This document shows positions 7,395 to 16,253 of a stretch of 64,000 bases of DNA, piece by piece; the stretch's first letter is position 1, and every line of letters begins with the position of its first letter. A model generated the notes under the pieces. The model saw only the letters and a program-made list of their open reading frames with translations, made no database searches and was not told the origin of the DNA. The DNA is from Nocardioides zeae (GTDB lineage Bacteria; Actinomycetota; Actinomycetes; Propionibacteriales; Nocardioidaceae), in contig NZ_JAAGXA010000004.1 of the NCBI RefSeq assembly GCF_010686755.1, positions 234,427-298,426 on the forward strand, in the 5' to 3' direction. Made by a program: the position numbers and the translations under genes.

Positions 7395-8018
7395 TCAGAT
7401 CCAGCCGCGGTCGCGGGCGACGCGGGCGGCCTCGACGCGCGTGGACGTGCCGGTCTTGCCGATCGCCGACGACAGGTAGTTGCGCACGGTGCCCGCCGAG
7501 AGGTGCACGCGCTCGGCGATCCGCGCGACGGGCACGCCGTCGAGGGCCACACGCAGCACCTCCGCCTCGCGCTCCGTCAGCGGGTTGGCGCCGCCGGCCA
7601 GCGACTCCCCCGCCAGGAGGGGGTCGACGACGCGCAGGCCGGCGTGCACGCGCCGTACGGCCTCCGCGAGCTCGCCCGCCGGGGTGTCCTTGACGACGAA
7701 GCCGGCAGCCCCCGACTCGAGCGCACGCCGCAGGTACCCGGGGCGCCCGAAGGTGGTGACCATGAGGGAGCGGGCGGAGGGTACGGCGCGGGCGAGCTCC
7801 GCCGCGGCCGCGATGCCGTCCGGGACGGCCGTGCTGCCCGGCATCTCGATGTCGAGCAGGCAGACGTGGGCCGCGCTGCGCTCCGCGGCGGCGACCACGT
7901 CGTCGGCCCGCCCGACCTGGGCGACGACCTCGAGGTCGGGCTCCAGGTCGAGGAGCGCGGCCAGCGCGCCCCGCACGAGCGCCTGGTCGTCGGCGAGGAG
8001 GATGCGGATGGTGCTCAC
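7395..8018 (-). CDS. NarL/LuxR family response regulator
   Basis: 207 aa. Receiver domain about 1-120 with the acidic pair in LLADDQ, phospho-acceptor Asp56 in CLLDIEMPG and the conserved Lys in VVKDTPAGE. A LuxR-type helix-turn-helix follows (LTEREAEVLRVALDGVPVARIAERVHLSAGTVRNYLSSA, about 145-185). The GTG start at 8018 overlaps the kinase stop by 4 bases, with GGAGGT upstream. It is last in the ATPase-permease-kinase-regulator operon and probably controls that operon in response to the kinase signal. Confidence 0.94.
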   Translation of the reverse strand: MSTIRILLADDQALVRGALAALLDLEPDLEVVAQVGRADDVVAAAERSAAHVCLLDIEMPGSTAVPDGIAAAAELARAVPSARSLMVTTFGRPGYLRRALESGAAGFVVKDTPAGELAEAVRRVHAGLRVVDPLLAGESLAGGANPLTEREAEVLRVALDGVPVARIAERVHLSAGTVRNYLSSAIGKTGTSTRVEAARVARDRGWI

Positions 8019-9130
8019 CAGGTGACCTCCAGTCGTGTCCCGCCCTCGGGCCCGCTGGTGACCGTGAGGGTGCCTCCGGCGGCGCGGACGCGCTCGCCGA
8101 TGCCGCGCAGCCCGTTGCCGGGCTGGTGGACCCCACCCCGGCCGTCGTCGCTGACGGCGAGGCGGGCGTCGCCGAGCTCGACCGTGCAGCGGGAGGCGCC
8201 GCTGTGCCGCACCACGTTGGTCACGGCCTCGCGGAGCACCCAGGCGACGACGATGCGGCGGCGCGGGTCGACGACGTCGGGGTCGCTCGGCACGTCCGCC
8301 ACGATGTCCGCGGCGGTCAGCGCCTCCCGGGCGGAGGCCAGCTCGTCGCCGAGCCGGGCGACCCGGAGGCCGGACACGGTGGCCCGCACCTCGCCGAGCG
8401 CCTCCCGGCTGAGCGACCGGATCGACGCGATCTCGGCCTTCGCCCGCTCGGGGTCGAGGTCGACGAGCCGCTCCGCGAGCTCCGCCTTGGCGACGACGAC
8501 GGTGAGGCTGTGGCCCAGCACGTCGTGGACGTCGCGGGCCACCCGCTCCCGCTCGGCGACGAGGGCGATCTCCTCGCCCACCTCGCGCAGCATGTCCCGG
8601 CGGTCCTCCAGCACCCGGGCGACCACCATCGTGACGATGGTCGCGACGAGCACCGGCAGGAAGAAGGCGCCGCCGGAGAACGCCTCGACGAGACCGGCGA
8701 GCACGGCCGTCGCGACGACCAGCACGCCGACCACCACGGAGGCGATGCGCAGCGGGGCGAGGAACAGGGCGTACGCCGACGTGTAGATGAAGAACCCCAT
8801 CGACGAGATGCCCTGGAGGGCGACCGAGGCGGCGCTCAACGCGACGAGCGCGACGAGCCCCGCGACGGGCCACCAGGACGGCAGGCGGGCCTGCATCCAG
8901 CCCAGGTCGGCGATGACGAACCCGTGGACGTAGACGGCGACGAACAGCACGAGCACCGTCCACCCGACGACCTGCTGGGCCAGGGGCCGCGGCGTCTGGA
9001 GCAGGTCCAGCGCCGGGAAGAGCATGAAGACCAGCCAGATGCAGGCCATCGCCCAGCCCCAGCGGACACCGGGGTCCGCCGGGGCGGTGCTCCGCGCCGT
9101 ACCGGCGGGGTGGTCGGTCGTCGAGCTCAC
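8015..9130 (-). CDS. Sensor histidine kinase, HisKA_3 type
   Basis: 371 aa. Five or six membrane helices occupy about residues 25-165. The dimerisation segment RERVARDVHDVLGHSLTVVVAKAELAERL carries the phospho-acceptor His. The HATPase domain shows LREAVTNVVRHSGA, SDDGRGG and GNGLRGIGERVRAAGG. This is the DesK/LiaS-like architecture that senses membrane or envelope cues. GTG start at 9130 overlaps the permease stop (GTGA). Its partner regulator is the next gene. Confidence 0.93.
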   Translation of the reverse strand: MSSTTDHPAGTARSTAPADPGVRWGWAMACIWLVFMLFPALDLLQTPRPLAQQVVGWTVLVLFVAVYVHGFVIADLGWMQARLPSWWPVAGLVALVALSAASVALQGISSMGFFIYTSAYALFLAPLRIASVVVGVLVVATAVLAGLVEAFSGGAFFLPVLVATIVTMVVARVLEDRRDMLREVGEEIALVAERERVARDVHDVLGHSLTVVVAKAELAERLVDLDPERAKAEIASIRSLSREALGEVRATVSGLRVARLGDELASAREALTAADIVADVPSDPDVVDPRRRIVVAWVLREAVTNVVRHSGASRCTVELGDARLAVSDDGRGGVHQPGNGLRGIGERVRAAGGTLTVTSGPEGGTRLEVTW

Positions 9131-9888
9131 TGGCGCGCACGCCCCCGGCGCACCAGGAGCACCGCGACGACGCCGAGCACCGCGCACCAGACGCCCAGGT
9201 TGAGCAGGGGGACCCACAGCGGGTCGGTGCCGAGGTCGGAACCGTCGTTCGAGATGAGGCGGCCCTCCGTGACGGGGTAGCGGGCGAGCGTGGCGTACCC
9301 GTAGAGCGGCGTGAACTTCGCGATCGTCAGCAGCGTGCCGCTCAGGGGGACGAAGACGTTGCCCAGGAACGCGAGGATCACGACCATACCGCTCGCCGCG
9401 CTCACGGCGGCCTCGCTGCGGAAGGCCAGACCGGCGCAGAGACCGAACAGGGCGAAGACCACCGAGCCGATGGCGATCGCGAGCAGGCTCAGCGCCCAGG
9501 CGGCCGCGGTGCCCGAGGCGCCGGTGAGCGCACCGAGGACGGAGATGAGGGCCACCGGGAGCAGGGCGACGAGCACCGCGAGGGTGGCCTTCACGACGAC
9601 GAAGCCGAGGTCGGGCAGCGGCGTGAGGCCCAGCTGGCGGCCCCACCCCTGCATGCGCTCGACGGCGGCGGTGCCGCCGACGCCGACGGTGGCGGTCACC
9701 GCGCCGTACGCCGCCATCGACAACATGATGTAGAGCGCCACGTTGCCGTTGCCGACCGACGCCTGCGAGCCGTCCTGGGTGGCGCCGAAGACGATGTAGA
9801 GGAACGCCGGCAGCGCGACGATGAAGAAGAGGCTCGCGCGGTCGCGGACGAAGCGTCGGACCTCGAGGCCGAGGTAGGTGGTGTTCAT
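9127..9888 (-). CDS. ABC-2 type exporter permease
   Basis: 253 aa with six membrane helices, an N-terminal cytoplasmic MNTTYLGLEVRRFVRDRASL segment and the ABC-2 fold of drug and lipid exporters. It pairs with the ATPase encoded just upstream, whose stop overlaps this ATG by 4 bases. The pair forms a DrrAB-like half-transporter set; the substrate is unknown, though linkage to a DesKR-type two-component system suggests export in response to envelope stress (inference). Confidence 0.9.
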   Translation of the reverse strand: MNTTYLGLEVRRFVRDRASLFFIVALPAFLYIVFGATQDGSQASVGNGNVALYIMLSMAAYGAVTATVGVGGTAAVERMQGWGRQLGLTPLPDLGFVVVKATLAVLVALLPVALISVLGALTGASGTAAAWALSLLAIAIGSVVFALFGLCAGLAFRSEAAVSAASGMVVILAFLGNVFVPLSGTLLTIAKFTPLYGYATLARYPVTEGRLISNDGSDLGTDPLWVPLLNLGVWCAVLGVVAVLLVRRGRARQ

Positions 9889-10895
9889 CGGGACTCCTCC
9901 TGCGGGGCGGACGCGTCGGTGGGGGCGCTGGTGGGGGCGCTGGTGAGCGCGACGAAGGCGTCGTCGAGGGAGCCGGTCACGACCTCGAGGTCGTGGGCGC
10001 CGACGTCGACGAGGAGCACGCGGGCCACCGCGTCGGAGTCGGTGGCGACCACGGCGACGCGGCCCGAGTCGTCGGCCGTGACGCTGGCGGCACCGGGGTG
10101 ACGACGCAGGGCGACGAGCGTCTGGTGCCGCTCCTCGAAGGAGAGCGTCTCCGGGAGGGTGGCACGCACCGTGCGGCCCGACGCCCGCGAGCGGATCTCG
10201 GCGGTCGTGCCGTCGGCGATGACCAGGCCGTCGGCCACGACCACGATGCGGTCGGCGAACTGGTCCGCCTCCTCCAGGTAGTGCGTCGCGAACACGACCG
10301 TGCGGCCGCGCGCGGCCTCGGCGTGCATCGTCGCCCAGAAGTCGCGGCGGGCGGTGACGTCCATGCCGGCGGTCGGCTCGTCGAGCACGAGCAGGTCGGG
10401 CTCGGGCAGCAGGGCCAGCGCGAACCGCAGGCGCTGCTGCTCGCCGCCCGAGCACTTCGAGACGAGGCGGGACGCCAGGTCGGTGAGGCCGGCGCGCGCG
10501 AGCACGTCGTCGACGGGCGCGGGGTGCCGGTACGTCGACGCGATCAGCCGCACCGTCTCCGCGACCGTGAGGTCGTGGAGCAGGCCGCCGGTCTGCAGCA
10601 CCGCGGAGACGCGGGCCGTCGCGATCGCCCGCCGGGGGGCGAGGCCGAAGACCTCGACGCTGCCGCTCGTCGGGTCGGTGAGGCCGAGGAGCATGTCGAG
10701 CGTCGTCGTCTTGCCCGCGCCGTTGGGCCCGAGGACGGCCACCACCTCGCCGGGCTGGATCGTCAGGTCGATGCCGCGGACGGCCGTCACCTCGCCGGCG
10801 CGGGTGCGGAACGTCTTGGTGAGCGACCGCAGCGCGACCGCGGGGCCGTCGCTCGGCCGGGCCGCGGTGGGCCCGCTGGGGTGGGTCGTGGTCAT
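9885..10895 (-). CDS. ABC exporter ATP-binding protein
   Basis: 336 aa. Walker A GPNGAGKT at about residue 55, signature CSGGEQQR, Walker B LLVLDEPTAGMD, then the H-loop in FATHYLEEAD, followed by a C-terminal extension typical of DrrA-type ATPases (about 230-320). The tail ends in Ala/Ser/Pro repeats. The ATG at 10895 is preferred because earlier in-frame starts run into the divergent dehydrogenase promoter. It is first in the four-gene operon. Confidence 0.93.
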   Translation of the reverse strand: MTTTHPSGPTAARPSDGPAVALRSLTKTFRTRAGEVTAVRGIDLTIQPGEVVAVLGPNGAGKTTTLDMLLGLTDPTSGSVEVFGLAPRRAIATARVSAVLQTGGLLHDLTVAETVRLIASTYRHPAPVDDVLARAGLTDLASRLVSKCSGGEQQRLRFALALLPEPDLLVLDEPTAGMDVTARRDFWATMHAEAARGRTVVFATHYLEEADQFADRIVVVADGLVIADGTTAEIRSRASGRTVRATLPETLSFEERHQTLVALRRHPGAASVTADDSGRVAVVATDSDAVARVLLVDVGAHDLEVVTGSLDDAFVALTSAPTSAPTDASAPQEESR

Positions 10896-11001
10896 GGCCC
10901 GAGCCTGCCGCGACGGACCGGTCCCGCGCCGTGCCCGCCTGTCACGACCCTCCCGTGACACCTGTCATGCGAGTGCTGGTGCGCGGTGGCACGCTGGCTC
11001 C

Positions 11002-12459
11002 ATGAGCGCACTCCCGGACGGCATCCTGACCCCGCAGCTCTACGTCGGCGGCACCTGGCGCGACGCCGACGAGGGCGAGACCTTCGACGTGCTCGACCCG
11101 GCCGACGAGTCGGTGCTGGCGACCGTCGCCGACGGCACCGCCGACGACGCCGTCGCCGCCCTCGACGCCGCGGTCGCGGCCCAGCGGGACTGGGCGCGGA
11201 CCCCGCCGCGGGAGCGCAGCGAGATCCTGCGCGCGGCGTACGAGCGGATCGTCGAGCGCACCGACGACTTCGCCCGGCTGATCAGCCTCGAGATGGGCAA
11301 GCCGCTCAAGGAGGCGGCGGGCGAGGTGGCGTACGGCGCAGAGTTCCTGCGCTGGTTCGCCGAGGAGGCCGTGCGGATCCACGGCCGGTGGATGGACGCG
11401 CCCGCCGGCGGGTCCCGGCTGCTGACCGTGAAGAAGCCGGTCGGCCCCTGCCTGCTCATCACGCCGTGGAACTTCCCCATCGCCATGGCGACCCGCAAGA
11501 TCGGCCCCGCCATCGCCGCGGGCTGCACGATGGTCGTCAAGCCGGCCGCCCTCACGCCGCTGACCACGCTCGCCGTGGCGCAGGTGTTCGAGGAGGTCGG
11601 CCTGCCCGCCGGGGTGCTCAACGTCGTGACGTCGACGCGGTCGGGCGAGGTCTCGTCGATCCTCATGGCCGACGAGCGGCTGCGGAAGGTGTCGTTCACG
11701 GGCTCGACGCCCGTCGGGAAGAAGCTGGTCGAGCAGTCGAGCGAGCAGCTGCAGCGGCTGTCCATGGAGCTGGGCGGCAACGCGCCCTTCATCGTCTTCG
11801 AGGACGCCGACGTCGACGCCGCCGTCGAGGGGGCCGTGCTCGCGAAGATGCGCAACATGGGCGAGGCGTGCACGGCGGCCAACCGGTTCCTCGTGCACGA
11901 GTCGGTGGCGGACGCGTTCTCCACGGCACTCGCGGAGCGGATGGGGGCGATGCGGGTGGGCCGCGGGCAGGACGACGGCGTCGAGGTCGGTCCGCTCGTG
12001 CAGGCCAAGGCCGTCGAGGAGATCGACCAGCTCGTCACCGACGCCGTCCACGACGGCGCCCGCGTGCTCACCGGCGGCACCGTGCCCGACGGGCCCGGCT
12101 ACTTCTACCCGCCCACCGTGCTGACCGACGTCCCCCACGAGGCCGCGATCGCGACCACCGAGATCTTCGGGCCCGTCGCGCCCATCTCCACCTTCACCAC
12201 CGAGGACGAGGCCGTCGAGCGGGCGAACGCGACGGAGTACGGCCTCGCCTCCTACGTGTTCACCCGCGACATCGAGCGGACGATCCGGATGGCCGAGCGG
12301 CTCGACTACGGGATGGTCGGGATCAACACCGGGCTGCTGTCCAACCCCGCCGCGCCGTTCGGTGGCGTGAAGCAGTCCGGCTTCGGGCGCGAGGGTGGGT
12401 TCGAGGGCATCGAGGAGTACCTCGAGACCACGTACGTCGGGATCGCCGTGGGGGGCTGA
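11002..12459 (+). CDS. NAD(P)-dependent succinate-semialdehyde-type dehydrogenase
   Basis: 485 aa of the aldehyde dehydrogenase superfamily, closest in pattern to GabD-type succinate-semialdehyde dehydrogenases (FDVLDPADESVLATVADG, SLEMGKPLKEA, ITPWNFPIAMATRKIGPA, SFTGSTPVGKKL). The general base Glu is in SMELGGNAPF and the catalytic Cys in GEACTAANRF; NPAAPFGGVKQSGFGREGG closes the fold. Substrate by similarity is succinate semialdehyde or glutarate semialdehyde. There is no gabT nearby. It is divergent from the exporter operon. Confidence 0.88.
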   Translation: MSALPDGILTPQLYVGGTWRDADEGETFDVLDPADESVLATVADGTADDAVAALDAAVAAQRDWARTPPRERSEILRAAYERIVERTDDFARLISLEMGKPLKEAAGEVAYGAEFLRWFAEEAVRIHGRWMDAPAGGSRLLTVKKPVGPCLLITPWNFPIAMATRKIGPAIAAGCTMVVKPAALTPLTTLAVAQVFEEVGLPAGVLNVVTSTRSGEVSSILMADERLRKVSFTGSTPVGKKLVEQSSEQLQRLSMELGGNAPFIVFEDADVDAAVEGAVLAKMRNMGEACTAANRFLVHESVADAFSTALAERMGAMRVGRGQDDGVEVGPLVQAKAVEEIDQLVTDAVHDGARVLTGGTVPDGPGYFYPPTVLTDVPHEAAIATTEIFGPVAPISTFTTEDEAVERANATEYGLASYVFTRDIERTIRMAERLDYGMVGINTGLLSNPAAPFGGVKQSGFGREGGFEGIEEYLETTYVGIAVGG

Positions 12460-12469
12460 GGTCGGTCCC

Positions 12470-13402
12470 TCAGCCAGCCCCGAGGGCGGCCATGTCGTCG
12501 GCGAGCAGGTCGGCGGCGGTGGCGGCGCCGGCCATCTGGCCCGCCGCCATCGCCGCGATCACCGACGGCATCGGCATCGGGAACGACGGACGGTGGGCCA
12601 GGTCGCCGCCGGCGAACACGCCCGGCAGGCTCGTGCGCCCCATGTCGTCGATCTCGACGCATCCGGACGGCAGCAGGGTGAGCCCCAGCTGCTCCGCGAA
12701 GGGCGCGGCCTGGTGGAACGTCGGCGTCACCAGCACGCCGATGGCGTCGATCGCCTCGCCGTCGGAGAGCAGGACGCGCGCGCCCTCGCCGTACCGCTCG
12801 AAGCGCTCGACCTTCGCCTCCACGACCGTCGCGCCGAGTGCCTCGAGCTGGGCCCGCACCTCGGGCTCGACCGGCTGGCCGTCGGCCAGCACCGAGATGC
12901 GACCCGCGATGCGGCGCATGAGGGCGGTGCCGTGCACCTGGGGTGCGCCGGCGCCCAGGACCACGAGGTGGCCGTCGCGGAACTCGTGTCCGTGGCAGAA
13001 CGGGCACTGCGCGGCGACGGTGCCCCAGAGCTCGTCGAGCCCCTCCTTCGCGGGCAGCTCGTCGCGGAGGCCGGTGGCCAGCACGACCCGGCGGGCCCGC
13101 ACGGTCGTCCCGTCGCCGAGGGTGGCGGTGAACCCGGTCGCCACGTCGCCGGCGATCGACTCGACGCCGGTCTCGCGCAGCTCGACGTCGTAGTCGGCCA
13201 GCTGCTCCCGGGCCTGCGCCCGGAACTCGACCGGCGGGCGGCCGTCGTGCGTGAGGACGTTGTGCATGTGCTCGACGGTGGCGTTGCGGTAGCGGCCGGA
13301 GTCGACGAGCGTCACCGACCGGTGGATGCGGCCCAGGGTGAGGGCCGCCTGGAGGCCGGCGGGACCGCCGCCGACGACGAGGGCGTCACGGATCTCGGAC
13401 AT
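12470..13402 (-). CDS. Thioredoxin reductase-like flavin oxidoreductase
   Basis: 310 aa. FAD-binding GGGPAGLQAALTLGR at about 10-24, a redox-active CxxC in CPFCHGHE (about 143), the second dinucleotide motif VVLGAGAPQVHG and the FAD motif GVFAGGDLAH near the C-terminus. This is the layout of low-Mr thioredoxin reductase relatives. The electron acceptor is unknown. It is divergently transcribed from a MerR gene, with two palindromes in the shared control region, so MerR control is likely. Confidence 0.9.
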   Translation of the reverse strand: MSEIRDALVVGGGPAGLQAALTLGRIHRSVTLVDSGRYRNATVEHMHNVLTHDGRPPVEFRAQAREQLADYDVELRETGVESIAGDVATGFTATLGDGTTVRARRVVLATGLRDELPAKEGLDELWGTVAAQCPFCHGHEFRDGHLVVLGAGAPQVHGTALMRRIAGRISVLADGQPVEPEVRAQLEALGATVVEAKVERFERYGEGARVLLSDGEAIDAIGVLVTPTFHQAAPFAEQLGLTLLPSGCVEIDDMGRTSLPGVFAGGDLAHRPSFPMPMPSVIAAMAAGQMAGAATAADLLADDMAALGAG

Positions 13403-13433
13403 GGGGTGCTCCTTCGCGGGTGATGGATGCTTG

Positions 13434-13448
13434 CGCTGGTCACCAGCG
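13434..13448. promoter_or_regulatory. 15-base palindrome in oxidoreductase/merR control region
   Basis: CGCTGGTCACCAGCG is a perfect palindrome (7-bp arms, 1-base centre) between the divergent oxidoreductase and MerR genes. It is a candidate regulator site. Confidence 0.5.
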
Positions 13449-13450
13449 TG

Positions 13451-13474
13451 TGACTTCATGTTGGGATGAAGTCA
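13451..13474. promoter_or_regulatory. 9-bp dyad spanning the merR start codon
   Basis: TGACTTCAT (13451-13459) and ATGAAGTCA (13466-13474) are perfect inverted repeats with a 6-base centre. The right arm contains the merR start codon itself, so a bound dimer would cover the start; this fits a MerR autoregulatory operator and possibly a leaderless mRNA. Confidence 0.6.
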
Positions 13475-13933
13475 AGCGAGTGGAGCATCGGGGCTGCGGC
13501 GAGCCGGTTCGGGCTCGAGACGCACGTGCTGCGGCACTGGGAGGACGAAGGTCTCCTCGAGCCGGGGCGCGACGGTGCCGGACGGCGGCGCTACGTCGAG
13601 CGCGACATCGTGCGGATCGCGGCCATCGTGCGCAACAAGGCCGCCGGGATGACGCTGGAGCAGATCCGGATCCTGCTCGACAGCGAGGCCGAGGGGCGGC
13701 GCGAGGTGCTGCAGGCCCACCTCGACGACATCGCCGAGCGGGTGCGGTCGATGGAGCTGTGGCGCGAGATGACCGAGCACGCGCTGGCCTGCCGGGCGCA
13801 CGACGTCACCAACTGCCCCCGTTACAAGGGATTCCTCGCCGACCTCCTCGACGAGTCGCGCCCGCGGCCGCCGCTCCCGGCGGAGGCGAGCTGGGAGGGA
13901 GCGGTACGGCGCGCGCGAGCCGCCGTCGACTGA
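13466..13933 (+). CDS. MerR family transcriptional regulator
   Basis: 155 aa. The N-terminal MerR winged helix (WSIGAAASRFGLETHVLRHWEDEGLLEPGRDGAGRRRYVERDIVRI) is followed by a dimerisation helix and a tail with two cysteines and a histidine (ALACRAHDVTNCPRYKGF) that could sense redox state or metal (inference). No Shine-Dalgarno is evident upstream of the ATG, which lies inside a perfect dyad. The divergent flavin oxidoreductase is the likely target. Confidence 0.9.
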   Translation: MKSSEWSIGAAASRFGLETHVLRHWEDEGLLEPGRDGAGRRRYVERDIVRIAAIVRNKAAGMTLEQIRILLDSEAEGRREVLQAHLDDIAERVRSMELWREMTEHALACRAHDVTNCPRYKGFLADLLDESRPRPPLPAEASWEGAVRRARAAVD

Positions 13934-13941
13934 GAACCACC

Positions 13942-13993
13942 GCGGGACGTCATGCGAGGTGGTCGCGGGGGCGACCGGTTCGCATGACGTCCC
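13942..13993. repeat. Palindromic repeat, family II copy 2
   Basis: CGGGACGTCATGCG (13942-13955) and CGCATGACGTCCCG (13980-13993) with a 24-base spacer, matching the copy at 7329-7380. It lies between the convergent MerR and flotillin genes. Confidence 0.8.
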
Positions 13994-14025
13994 GGGGTGG
14001 GGTCGGGCGGGAGGGCCCTGGGGGA

Positions 14026-15567
14026 TCAGGCGGTGGGCTGCTCCGCGGTGCTGTCGGAGGCATCCGCGCCGGAACCGAGGCCGATCTTCTCGGTCGCGGA
14101 GCCGACCGACCGCTTGATGAGGGCGTCGAGGTCGAGGCCGGTCGACGTCTTCAGCATGTCGAGCGTCTGCACGAGGTTGTTCGTGACCTGCTTCGGGATC
14201 GCGCCCGCGCCGTCGGTGGAGACGACGGTGAGCTTGTCGATCGCGGAGATCGGGGCCGCGACCTCCTTGGCGATCTGGGGCAGGACCTCGATGAGCATCT
14301 GCAGCACCGCGGCGTCGTTGTAGTGCGCGAACGCCTCGGCGCGCTTGTCCATCGCCTCCGCCTCCGCCTGACCGACGGCGAGCACGGCGGCAGCCTGGGC
14401 CTCGCCCTCGGCACGGACGGCGTCGGCCTCGGCGACACGGCGGGCGCGCTCGGCGGCACCACGGCGCTCACCCTCGATGGCCTCGGCCTCGGCCAGCGCG
14501 GAACGACGGGCCTTCTCGGCCTCACCGTTGAGGCGGGCCTCCTGGGCCTTGGCCTCCGCGGCCGCGATCGTCGAGGCCTTGCGGGCCTCGGCGGCGGCGA
14601 TCTCGGCGGAGCGCTTGGCCTCGGCGTCCTGCTCCACGCGGTAGCGCTCGGCGTCGGCCGGCTTGCGCACCTTCGTCTCGAGCTCGCGCTCGGTCAGCGC
14701 CGCCTGGCGCACGGCGACCTTCTCCTGCTCGAGCAGGATCGCCTGGTCCTGGTCGGCCTGCGCGAGCGGGCCGGCCGCAGCGGCACGAGCCTGGGCGGCG
14801 TCGGTCTCGACCCGGATCTCGGCCTGCTTCAGCGCGAGGGCGCGCTGCGAGATCGCGATCTCCTCCTCGGCGGCGATGCGGGCCTGCTCGGCGGCCTGCC
14901 GCGCGTTGGCCTCCGCGATCGACGCCTCCTGCTGGATGCGCGCCGCCTCGGGCCGGCCGAGGTCGGCCAGGTAGGACCCGTCGTCGGTGACGTCCTGGAT
15001 CTGGAACGTGTCGAGGATGAGGCCCTGGCCGGTCAGCGAGTTCTCCGACTCGTCGGCCACACGCTGCGCGAACGCCGCACGGTCGCGGATGATCTGCTCG
15101 ACCGTCAGGCCGCCGACGATGGAGCGCAGCGCACCGGCGAGCACCTCCTGCGTGAACGGCTCGATGTCGCCCTGCTGGGAGAGGAACCGCTGCGCGGCGA
15201 GACGGATCTGGTCGGCGTTGCCACCCACCTTGACGATGGCGACGCCCTCGACGTTGAGCTTGATGCCCTGGCCGGAGACCGCGCCGCGGATCTGCACCGA
15301 GATGCGGCGCGACGACAGGTCGAGGTTGCCGAGCTTCTGGACGAACGGGATGACGAACGTGCCGCCACCCATGACGACCTTCTGGCCCGAGAGGTCGGTG
15401 GTGAGCTCACCCGTCTCCGGGTTGACCACCGCCTTGCCCTTGCGGCCCGTGACGATGAACGCCTCGTTGGGGCCGGCGACCTTGTAGCGGCTGGTGATGA
15501 GCAGCACCAGCAGCACGAAGAGGACGACGAATCCGATGATCGATGTCAGTACCGGGTCCATGTACAT
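14026..15567 (-). CDS. Flotillin-like SPFH domain protein
   Basis: 513 aa. One N-terminal membrane helix (about 8-24), an SPFH/PHB domain (about 25-210, with KVAGPNEAFIVTGRKGKA and FVQKLGNLDLSSRRISVQ), then a long Ala/Glu/Arg-rich coiled coil (about 210-430) and a C-terminal flotillin tail (YNDAAVLQMLIEVLPQIAKEVAAPISAIDKLTVV). Flotillins scaffold membrane microdomains. The NfeD gene immediately upstream is the classic partner. Start could be the first ATG (15567) or the second (15561), whose AAAGG spacing is better. Confidence 0.93.
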   Translation of the reverse strand: MYMDPVLTSIIGFVVLFVLLVLLITSRYKVAGPNEAFIVTGRKGKAVVNPETGELTTDLSGQKVVMGGGTFVIPFVQKLGNLDLSSRRISVQIRGAVSGQGIKLNVEGVAIVKVGGNADQIRLAAQRFLSQQGDIEPFTQEVLAGALRSIVGGLTVEQIIRDRAAFAQRVADESENSLTGQGLILDTFQIQDVTDDGSYLADLGRPEAARIQQEASIAEANARQAAEQARIAAEEEIAISQRALALKQAEIRVETDAAQARAAAAGPLAQADQDQAILLEQEKVAVRQAALTERELETKVRKPADAERYRVEQDAEAKRSAEIAAAEARKASTIAAAEAKAQEARLNGEAEKARRSALAEAEAIEGERRGAAERARRVAEADAVRAEGEAQAAAVLAVGQAEAEAMDKRAEAFAHYNDAAVLQMLIEVLPQIAKEVAAPISAIDKLTVVSTDGAGAIPKQVTNNLVQTLDMLKTSTGLDLDALIKRSVGSATEKIGLGSGADASDSTAEQPTA

Positions 15568-15604
15568 GGGCCTTTCGGTCGTGGATGTGCAGGTCGTGCG
15601 GGGG

Positions 15605-16102
15605 TCAGGGGAGGACGTCGTACGTCGCGGCGACCGTCACCGCGGTCGGTGAGAGCACGCCGGTGACGTGCACCTCGGTGCCTGCGGGGAGCGCGCGCTC
15701 GGCCTGGGCGTTGAAGCGGAAGGTGTGGCCGCCGCGCCGGACGGTGATCGCGCCGTACCCGCCGTCGGGGATCGCGGACACCACCTGGGCGTCCCAGCCG
15801 ACCACGTCGCGGGTCGTGGGGGTCTCGTCGGTGGCGCCCGAGCGGACGAGCCGGGTCAGCCAGGCGCTGAACCAGCCGACGAGCAGACCGGCGCCCGCAC
15901 CGATGCCCGTGGCCACGAGCTGGGGAGCACCGGCGCCCTGCGCGATCGCGCCGCCGAAGCCGAGGGCGGAGACGAAACCGCCGAGCGCGGCCGTGGAGAA
16001 CCAGTCGCCCGCGAGGCCGTCGAAGTCGAGGATGCCGTCGAGGACGAGGGAGAGCAGGAGCACGCCGACGCCGCAGAGTCCGATGATCACGAAGGGGGTC
16101 AC
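15605..16102 (-). CDS. NfeD-like membrane protein
   Basis: About 165 aa. Three membrane helices (about 5-75: FVIIGLCGVGVLLLSLVLDG, then FVSALGFGGAIAQGAG and IGAGAGLLVGWFSAW) and a C-terminal OB-fold (about 100-165, VVGWDAQVVSAIPDGGYGAITVRRGGHTF). NfeD proteins work with SPFH proteins in membrane quality control. The gene is 37 bases upstream of the flotillin gene in the same direction. The start is uncertain: GTG at 16102 or GTG at 16111, with GAGGAG just before. Confidence 0.87.
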   Translation of the reverse strand: MTPFVIIGLCGVGVLLLSLVLDGILDFDGLAGDWFSTAALGGFVSALGFGGAIAQGAGAPQLVATGIGAGAGLLVGWFSAWLTRLVRSGATDETPTTRDVVGWDAQVVSAIPDGGYGAITVRRGGHTFRFNAQAERALPAGTEVHVTGVLSPTAVTVAATYDVLP

Positions 16103-16253
16103 GGGCAGCACGTCTCCTCGGGGCAAGGGGGCGGTGCACCTGGTCCTACCCCCGCCTCCACCCTCGCACACCTCCGCCGCCGGCGTCGGGCCGCGTCCCC
16201 AGGGTGGGGAAGAGCACCCGGAACTGTCGCCCGGGCGTGGCAGTCTGGACGTC

